Translations under genes and position numbers: made by a program | Notes under the pieces: model-generated | The model's database searches: none | Told to the model about the DNA's origin: nothing | The model's input: only the letters and a program-made list of their open reading frames with translations | Virus record (IMG/VR): IMGVR_UViG_3300004457_000113 | Location: 1 to 38,895 of that record | Direction: 5' to 3' (one strand) | Source of the DNA: a virus | Length of the DNA stretch: 38,895 nucleotides | In this document: positions 33,700 to 38,243 of the stretch, piece after piece | Layout of the letters: each line of letters starts with the position of its first letter | Position numbering within the stretch: position 1 is the stretch's first letter

Positions 33700-33852
33700 A
33701 TGTACTTAGGAGACGTAGAAAAAATACTACTTGCTTTAAAAACAGGAGGGTTGTGGTTAGTCCTTGCAGAAATAGCATTTTGGGCTGGTTTGTACGTATT
33801 CTTTTTGATTGGTAAAAATAAAAGAAAAAGAAATAAACGCAATACTGAGTAG
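33700..33852 (+). CDS. Small single-pass membrane protein
   Basis: This 50-residue ORF lies in the divergent gap. It encodes a short amphipathic start (MYLGDVEKILLALKTGG), one strong hydrophobic segment (LWLVLAEIAFWAGLYVFFLI) and a very basic tail (KNKRKRNKRN). The ATG at 33700 has an ATATAT box about 28 bases upstream, so it could be leaderless; an ATG at 33673 would add nine residues. The membrane-plus-basic-tail form is common in small viral membrane proteins. Function unknown. Confidence 0.5.
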   Translation: MYLGDVEKILLALKTGGLWLVLAEIAFWAGLYVFFLIGKNKRKRNKRNTE

Positions 33853-33866
33853 AAGTTGTCGTTTAT

Positions 33867-33958
33867 CTTTATTCTTTCTTAAGAGTGAATACTTATTATT
33901 ATAATAATAAGAGATAGTGTAAGGGGCATTTATTCTAAACTCTTAGGAAAGAATAAAG
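33867..33958. repeat. Inverted repeat and palindrome in the divergent late control region
   Basis: CTTTATTCTTTCTTAAGAGT (33867-33886) and its near-perfect reverse complement at 33939-33958 (19 of 20 positions) flank a perfect 20-base palindrome, CTTATTATTA followed by TAATAATAAG (33892-33911). The stretch is very AT-rich and lies between two divergent late promoters. It could be an operator for a dimeric regulator, a terminator for the small ORF upstream, or an AT-rich replication origin. Confidence 0.6.
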
Positions 33959-34028
33959 AATAGTCAAATGTATGTTTCAGTACCTCATTTATTTCTTTTG
34001 TTATTCTTTCAATGGCTTAGAATAAAAT

Positions 34029-34044
34029 ACGTTTAATAGGGAGT
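34029..34044 (+). promoter_or_regulatory. Late promoter of the rightward packaging operon
   Basis: ACGTTTAATAGGGAGT contains a TTTAATA box centred about 27 bases before the ATG at 34062, which predicts a leaderless message. It matches the minus-strand promoter at 33634-33649 in 15 of 16 positions. Confidence 0.7.
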
Positions 34045-34061
34045 ATGTAAGTAGATACATT

Positions 34062-35300
34062 ATGAACAAAACAGAGCGAAAGGCAGCGAGAATAGAATTT
34101 GTATTAGAACACTTCAATGAATACAAAGGTGATATTGTAGCATTTTCAAAATATCTGACAAGCATATCAGAATACAGCATTACTTCTTGGAGAGCATTTA
34201 TTCATCGCATGAAACTAAACGACCCTAAGATGTTTAAAAATCAACAAAAACCTAATCCAGATAGTACACTTCCTAAAATTTGGGACGGAACAGATACACA
34301 ACTTGCTTCTGTCATGTATAAAAGAAACTCTACTCTTTCGCATAATGCTTGGAGAAAAAGAATCATAGAAGCGAGACGAAGAGGAGCAATCACTACGAGT
34401 CATAACCCTCACTTCGTAGTCGAGCATCTTAAAAAAGAAAACAAAAGTCAAGAAGATTTGTGGAATGACATCGAAGCACTTAGCAAAAAAGCAATTGCAG
34501 GTATCGAACACGCTCGTTGGGCTGATATTACCTTAGACCAAAAAGAAAAATATGTAGGTATCGCATTTCAAAGCGACCAACATATCGGTAATCCATTCTG
34601 CGACCATGAGCAATTAAGAAAAGACACAGAACTTATTGCTAATAGCACAAATGTATTTGTTATTCACGCAGGAGATTACATCGACAACTTCATCGTAGAT
34701 AAACCTCGACCTGCAATGAAAGCGACAATTCCTCCTTCTGTTCAATGGAAACTTTGCGAGCATTATATCGACATGACTCCAGACAGTCTTATGGCTATCG
34801 TAGCAGGTAATCACGACCTCTGGACTGCAAGTATGACTGATTATGACCCTCTAAAGCGTCTGGCATCAGAACGTGGTATTCTTTATCATGCTCACGAACT
34901 TAATTTAAGAGTTTGGCTAAATGATATTCCTTATCATATCTCGATAAGACATAAGCGACGTGGTAATTCAAACCTTGACCCAAGCCGTGTAATTAAGAAA
35001 ATGTGGGACGATGGCGAAGCAGACTTCGATGTAGGAGTAGTAGGTCATCATCATACGCCTTCCGTAGTTCCATTTACCAAACATGGTATCGAGCGTTGGG
35101 CAGTAAGACCCGGAGCATACAAAATTGTAGATACCTTTGGTGAAATGTGTGGTTTTTCCAGAGAAAGACCCACAAGCCCTATGATTATCATATGCCCTCA
35201 TACAAAAGAAATACAAGCATTTACAGATTTGCGAATGGGTCTCCGAACATTAGCAGCACTTAACGGAGATGAGTATGATGAAGATATGGGCATCCTATGA
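34062..35300 (+). CDS. Calcineurin-like metallophosphoesterase with N-terminal HTH-like region
   Basis: In this 412-residue protein the C-terminal 250 residues carry all motifs of the calcineurin-like phosphoesterase superfamily: QSDQHIG near 171, HAGDYID near 202, AGNHDLW near 248 and GHHHTP near 328. These bind two metal ions and hydrolyse phosphoesters; substrates in the family include DNA ends and nucleotides. The first 150 residues are helical and basic (ERKAARIEFVLEHFNEYKGD, SITSWRAFIHRMKL) and look like a helix-turn-helix DNA-binding part. The gene stands where the small terminase subunit is normally found, two genes before the large subunit. It may thus combine DNA recognition with a nuclease or phosphatase activity for packaging, but a nucleic-acid repair role is equally possible. 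Confidence 0.85.
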   Translation: MNKTERKAARIEFVLEHFNEYKGDIVAFSKYLTSISEYSITSWRAFIHRMKLNDPKMFKNQQKPNPDSTLPKIWDGTDTQLASVMYKRNSTLSHNAWRKRIIEARRRGAITTSHNPHFVVEHLKKENKSQEDLWNDIEALSKKAIAGIEHARWADITLDQKEKYVGIAFQSDQHIGNPFCDHEQLRKDTELIANSTNVFVIHAGDYIDNFIVDKPRPAMKATIPPSVQWKLCEHYIDMTPDSLMAIVAGNHDLWTASMTDYDPLKRLASERGILYHAHELNLRVWLNDIPYHISIRHKRRGNSNLDPSRVIKKMWDDGEADFDVGVVGHHHTPSVVPFTKHGIERWAVRPGAYKIVDTFGEMCGFSRERPTSPMIIICPHTKEIQAFTDLRMGLRTLAALNGDEYDEDMGIL

Positions 35301-35469
35301 TAAAGAAATGCGACTTACTGAAATAGCAGATAACTTAGTCGCTGCTAACATAATGACGCAAGAATATGTCATAGGTGTCATGCTTTCGAGGCGTGAAGTT
35401 GAAATACTATGTGTGTCATTAGCCGAATGGTGCGGTATCCCTCTCGGTATCGCAGATGAGGAAGAATAA
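35275..35469 (+). CDS. Small helical protein before the large terminase
   Basis: This protein of about 64 residues overlaps the phosphoesterase end and meets the terminase start as TAATG. The ATG at 35275 (or 35278) follows GGAG at a good distance; 35269 and 35308 are alternatives. The product is helical and acidic at its end (MRLTEIADNLVAANIMTQEY, REVEILCVSLAEW, IADEEE). It might be a small terminase-associated protein, but its size is below that of known small terminase subunits. Confidence 0.6.
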   Translation: MMKIWASYDKEMRLTEIADNLVAANIMTQEYVIGVMLSRREVEILCVSLAEWCGIPLGIADEEE

Positions 35470-36983
35470 TGAATAGAATGCTAACTGCTCTCAATCTTGA
35501 GAGGTCTAAGTATGATGTCAAGCATTTTTATGAGTGGCTCGGTTACAACTGGGGCGACCACATAGGAGAATGGCTCGATTTGTATGGAGACAGACAGGGG
35601 GCGCAAGTACATCGTGTTTGTATTATCGCACCCAGAGACCATAGTAAATCGACTACTCTTCGTGTCAAAGCATTGCATATGTTACTTTTCGAGAGGTGGC
35701 GCAACAAACCCTTCACTATCTGGCTATTTTCAGCGAGCAAAGATTTGGCTATGAACCGTCTCGAAGAAATACGGCAAGACCTTAAGAGGCATCCCGAACT
35801 ATCAAGACAAATAGATGAAAAGCGTGGCAACCGTTTTGAAATCCGTCTTAACAACGGCGCATGGATTAAGGCGACATCTGTTGGTTCTGGTATTCGTGGT
35901 GAGCATCCTGCTGCAATTCTACTTGATGACGTACTCGATGACCAAAACGATATGTCTTTTGACTTTACGCAACAATGGTTTAGAAAGAAACTAACACCTA
36001 TGCTGTCTCCGGGAACCTCAGTTTACTGCGTAGGTACTCCGATGTCTATGAATGACCTCTATCACACAGAGATGTTAGAAAATGAGTCATGGAAATCATG
36101 GAGAGAAGGGGCTATCACTAACTATGATGAGTGGAGACAAGACCCAGATAACATAAAACCTGTATGTCTCTGGCCTGCTGAAAGACCTCTCGACTTTTTA
36201 TTAGAGCAAAGACAGGCTATCGGTGAACTTGCATTTGCTCAAGAGTACCTATGTAAGGTCGTAGACGATGACAGCGCAGTATTTCCTGCGACAATGACTC
36301 GCAAGAATATGTCGTTGTCCGAAACTTTAGAGTTTAGCAAGTTACACGACGGCAAATATGCAGTAGGTTTTGACCCTTCGCATGGTATCGGACAAGATTA
36401 CTCCGTAATGGTCGTAGTTCGCAAAGATTCTGACGGCAATATCCACATCGTAAACATCTGGCGACGTAATGACTTTCCCCCTGCTAAACAGATAGATGTA
36501 ATCGCAGACTTCAACGACAAGTACAAGAGACCTAAATTCGCATTTGAAAGCGCAGGTTTCCAACATCTCTACAAATCCCTCTTGGAACAAAGAGGAATGA
36601 CACTCGATATGAAGATGTCTAAAGTATCTAACAAGACATTGAAACAAGGATTGCTTACGAGACTACGTAGTTGGTTCGAGCAAGGTAAGATTATCGTACC
36701 CTATGGTAACGATGAGACCCGCAAGAGTATGATTGTACTACTTTCTGAGTTAGAATCGCACGTATGGAAGAATGGAGACATTCTCGATAAGGGTAAGCAC
36801 AACGATATAGTGATGGCATTAGCACACGCAGTAGATATGTTCAATATGAGTACCAAAGGCGGTATGCCTGCCGTATCAGCCAATGTAGATATGTCATCAT
36901 GGGGCAGAAACAAGAAAAAGAACAATTCTAATAGAGTTAGCAGAAAATCTGGTAAATCTGGAAAGTATAGGACGTTTTTCTAA
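35469..36983 (+). CDS. terL: Terminase large subunit
   Basis: This 504-residue packaging motor has both ATPase and nuclease domains. The Walker A variant APRDHSKST is near residue 55 and Walker B ILLDDVLDD near 149. The coupling region VYCVGTPMSMNDLYHTEM follows near 190. The RNase H-like nuclease motifs are VGFDPSHGIGQDYSV near 298, FAFESAGFQ near 357 and HNDIVMALAHAVD near 443. It cuts and pumps viral DNA into the head through the portal. The ATG overlaps the upstream stop (TAATG). The C-terminus is basic (KKKNNSNRVSRKSGKSGK). Length is normal for the family. A TATA box lies right after its stop. Confidence 0.95.
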   Translation: MNRMLTALNLERSKYDVKHFYEWLGYNWGDHIGEWLDLYGDRQGAQVHRVCIIAPRDHSKSTTLRVKALHMLLFERWRNKPFTIWLFSASKDLAMNRLEEIRQDLKRHPELSRQIDEKRGNRFEIRLNNGAWIKATSVGSGIRGEHPAAILLDDVLDDQNDMSFDFTQQWFRKKLTPMLSPGTSVYCVGTPMSMNDLYHTEMLENESWKSWREGAITNYDEWRQDPDNIKPVCLWPAERPLDFLLEQRQAIGELAFAQEYLCKVVDDDSAVFPATMTRKNMSLSETLEFSKLHDGKYAVGFDPSHGIGQDYSVMVVVRKDSDGNIHIVNIWRRNDFPPAKQIDVIADFNDKYKRPKFAFESAGFQHLYKSLLEQRGMTLDMKMSKVSNKTLKQGLLTRLRSWFEQGKIIVPYGNDETRKSMIVLLSELESHVWKNGDILDKGKHNDIVMALAHAVDMFNMSTKGGMPAVSANVDMSSWGRNKKKNNSNRVSRKSGKSGKYRTFF

Positions 36984-36991
36984 TATATAAA
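36984..36991 (+). promoter_or_regulatory. TATA box at the start of the hairpin-rich region
   Basis: TATATAAA begins one base after the terminase stop codon. It predicts a transcript starting near 37012-37016, just before the first long hairpin. No ATG lies at that point, which favours a non-coding or long-leader RNA. Confidence 0.5.
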
Positions 36992-37034
36992 GCGTTTTGA
37001 AAAAAATACCAAAAATTTTTGCGAGGTGCTTGGC

Positions 37035-37280
37035 GACTACTGGCGTAGCCAGTAGTCATTGTTTGGCCGCAACCAGACCCCATCCCTTTGGGATGGGGTC
37101 TGATATTTATGACGTGAAAAAATCGGGCAGAATTATCTACGATAATTCTGCCCGGAATTGCTGAACTCCAGACTATTTCACCCCCTTTCCCTTTAGGGAA
37201 AGGGGGTGTCGGCTTTTGCCGAGCCGACGATTTAGGTTGCCCTAACAATTTCATTCTCCTTTACGTAGTAAAGGAGAATG
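37035..37280 (+). repeat. Cluster of long perfect hairpins after terL (candidate structured RNA)
   Basis: Five long hairpins follow each other: 37035-37057 (10-bp stem, loop GTA), 37074-37102 (13 bp, loop TTT), 37124-37154 (14 bp, loop TAC), 37179-37208 (13 bp, loop TTTA) and 37252-37280 (13 bp, loop GTA). A sixth at 37208-37228 has a 7-bp stem. The stems are perfect and far longer than chance. Both strands show open frames here (36997-37170 plus from TTG, 36937-37254 minus), but no frame has a good start. The position next to the terminase and downstream of a TATA box suits a structured RNA, possibly for packaging, or a cis-acting DNA site. Confidence 0.65.
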
Positions 37281-37292
37281 GTTCAAGGAAAA

Positions 37293-37300
37293 TTCTATAA
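37293..37300 (+). promoter_or_regulatory. TATA-like box for the small zinc ORF
   Basis: TTCTATAA is centred about 27 bases before the ATG at 37324, the same spacing as the other leaderless promoters in this window. Confidence 0.45.
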
Positions 37301-37323
37301 GCAATGCTGTATTAGTCGTATCA

Positions 37324-37446
37324 ATGTCAAAAGACACCGAACCAAAATGCAACTGCCGAAGAGACGATGAAGGATACCTACTTGGTGAACCTTGTTCACC
37401 ATGTAAGATAGCCTTCAAGAAGGACATTCAAGACTGGGTTCTCTGA
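37324..37446 (+). CDS. Small zinc-knuckle protein within the hairpin region
   Basis: This 40-residue ORF (start MSKDTEPKCNCRRDDEG) contains CNC and CSPC thirteen residues apart, a likely four-ligand metal site, and ends with FKKDIQDWVL. A TATA-like box lies 27 bases before the ATG. An 8-bp hairpin (37383-37401) lies inside the gene and its stop codon falls in the loop of the strong hairpin at 37427-37460. The cysteine pattern and promoter support it as a real gene in spite of its size. Function unknown. Confidence 0.5.
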   Translation: MSKDTEPKCNCRRDDEGYLLGEPCSPCKIAFKKDIQDWVL

Positions 37447-37460
37447 ACCCCAGTCTTGAA
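37427..37460 (+). terminator. Hairpin around the stop codon of the zinc ORF
   Basis: TTCAAGACTGGG pairs perfectly with CCCAGTCTTGAA (12 bp), with three more pairs after a one-base bulge and a TCT loop that adjoins the TGA. AAAAAG rather than a T-run follows, so it is not a classical terminator; it may protect the 3' end of the message. The next hairpin, 37477-37498 (10 bp, loop TT), follows within 17 bases. Confidence 0.4.
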
Positions 37461-37503
37461 AAAGACCCCGTCGTAATCAGTACAATTTATTGTACTGAAA
37501 GCC

Positions 37504-37550
37504 GAATCCAGAGGAGGTCAGCCTCCTCTGGATTCTTTTTTTTTTTTTTT
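37504..37550 (+). terminator. Strong hairpin followed by fifteen T residues
   Basis: GAATCCAGAGGAGG pairs with CCTCCTCTGGATTC (14 bp, loop TCAG) and is followed at once by T15 (37536-37550). Poly-T tracts terminate archaeal RNA polymerase, and the GC-rich stem would reinforce this. It probably ends the packaging operon transcript and the transcripts started at 36984 and 37293. Confidence 0.8.
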
Positions 37551-37811
37551 ATGTCAAAACAAACCTTCGGTTTGAACTAATATAAAGGGGGAAGTTTTGC
37601 TAAGAAATTTTTAGCATTTTTATCATGGGGTTCTCAGAGAGAACCTCGCACTAAAATCGCAAGAGTTTATCGAAGATATTTTTTGAATCGGTTCGTTCGT
37701 TGGACTAAGGCTTTAGCCTTAGAATCTGATGTTCCCTTTCATGTACTTATTAGATACAAAGTTACTGAAATACTGCAACAAGTTGCAGTAAAAGGACAAC
37801 TATCGGCATAA
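37551..37811 (+). pseudogene. Interrupted ORF with in-frame TAA
   Basis: ATG 37551 opens a frame of nine codons (MSKQTFGLN) to TAA at 37578. The same frame then stays open for 76 codons and reads like a basic helical protein (FAKKFLAFLSWGSQREPRTK, YRRYFLNRFVRWTKALALE). No ATG lies in the long part; TTG 37683 is the only plausible internal start. It may be a gene broken by a nonsense change, a readthrough product, or a chance frame. A TATAAAGG lies just after the stop. Hairpins at 37560, 37629, 37705 and 37771 lie inside it. Confidence 0.3.
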
Positions 37812-37957
37812 TTCCGAGAATGAACTTGATTATCAGATAAGCAACGAAGTTGCGATTTGAACAAAGAGTATATTTATTGGTTAGTGTTGAGAAACTACTA
37901 ACCAATAAATCGGGAAATTTCCTCTGGAAATTTTTTCCATGCTCGCGTACTTGCGAG
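37560..37957 (+). repeat. Series of short perfect hairpins, middle part
   Basis: Perfect stem-loops: 37560-37574 (6 bp, loop TTC), 37598-37616 (6 bp, loop 7), 37629-37645 (7 bp, loop AGA), 37705-37722 (8 bp, loop TT), 37771-37790 (9 bp, loop AA), 37841-37853 (5 bp, loop GAA), 37872-37910 (14 bp, loop 11), 37915-37933 (8 bp, loop TCT, followed by T-rich sequence) and 37942-37957 (5 bp, loop 6). Apart from the interrupted ORF, no gene was found from 37812 to 37938. Confidence 0.75.
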
Positions 37958-38196
37958 ATGATTGGTCGGTTCAAAACATCAGGACCCTAAAGGGTCCTGC
38001 TTTTCGCAAAACTTCTAATACCAAGTCCTTTAAAAGGACTCTATGTGTAGGGGTGAGTACCTCGATTTTCAAACCAAAAATTGTTGCTAAAAATATCTCC
38101 GATATTTCCTTTACTTTTAGCAATAAGGTATCAGAATACCTTATTGCAAAAGTCTGGGGGTTAGTCCCTAAAGGGACTACTGTCTTGTTATTTTAG
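37939..38196 (+). CDS. Hypothetical 85-residue protein in the hairpin region
   Basis: ATG 37939 opens 85 codons ending at a TAG just before the leader of the next gene. The sequence is basic in the first half and beta-like in the second (TSIFKPKIVAKNISDISF, YLIAKVWGLVPKGTTVLL). No ribosome binding site or correctly placed TATA box precedes it. Much of it is made of palindromes: for example LKG, FKR and VPKG fall on hairpin loops. It may be a real gene shaped by the palindromes or a frame kept open by chance. No family recognised. Confidence 0.35.
   Translation: MLAYLRDDWSVQNIRTLKGPAFRKTSNTKSFKRTLCVGVSTSIFKPKIVAKNISDISFTFSNKVSEYLIAKVWGLVPKGTTVLLF
37980..38179 (+). repeat. Series of perfect hairpins inside the 85-residue ORF
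   Basis: Stem-loops at 37980-37999 (9 bp, loop AA), 38024-38040 (7 bp, loop TAA), 38091-38107 (7 bp, loop TCC) nested in an outer 7-bp stem 38084-38123, 38120-38147 (12 bp, loop CAGA) and 38162-38179 (8 bp, loop AA). The outer stem and the 12-bp hairpin share bases and could be alternative folds. Confidence 0.75.
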
Positions 38197-38243
38197 TATC
38201 ATTTAGTCTCCTTAACAAGTGAAGGAGACGTATAAAATGATAC
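38196..38243 (+). promoter_or_regulatory. Nested stem that covers the ribosome binding site and start codon
   Basis: GTATCATTT (38196-38204) pairs with AAATGATAC (38235-38243), which contains the ATG at 38237. Inside it GTCTCCTT (38206-38213) pairs with AAGGAGAC (38222-38229), which contains the Shine-Dalgarno sequence AAGGAG. In the closed form both signals are hidden, so translation of the downstream gene could be switched by a protein, a small RNA or temperature. Confidence 0.6.

Noticed and set aside
36997-37170. 57-codon plus-strand ORF from TTG through the first hairpins
   Set aside because: No usable ribosome binding site at the TTG, and the transcript predicted from the TATA box at 36984 would start downstream of it. 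Kept only as an alternative reading of the structured segment.
36937-37254. 105-codon minus-strand ORF overlapping the terminase end
   Set aside because: It overlaps terL antisense and its best-looking peptides are the mirror of plus-strand palindromes; no promoter or ribosome binding site was seen.
37762-37974. 70-codon minus-strand ORF in the hairpin region
   Set aside because: Opposite to the apparent direction of transcription, no start signals, and made largely of palindromic sequence.
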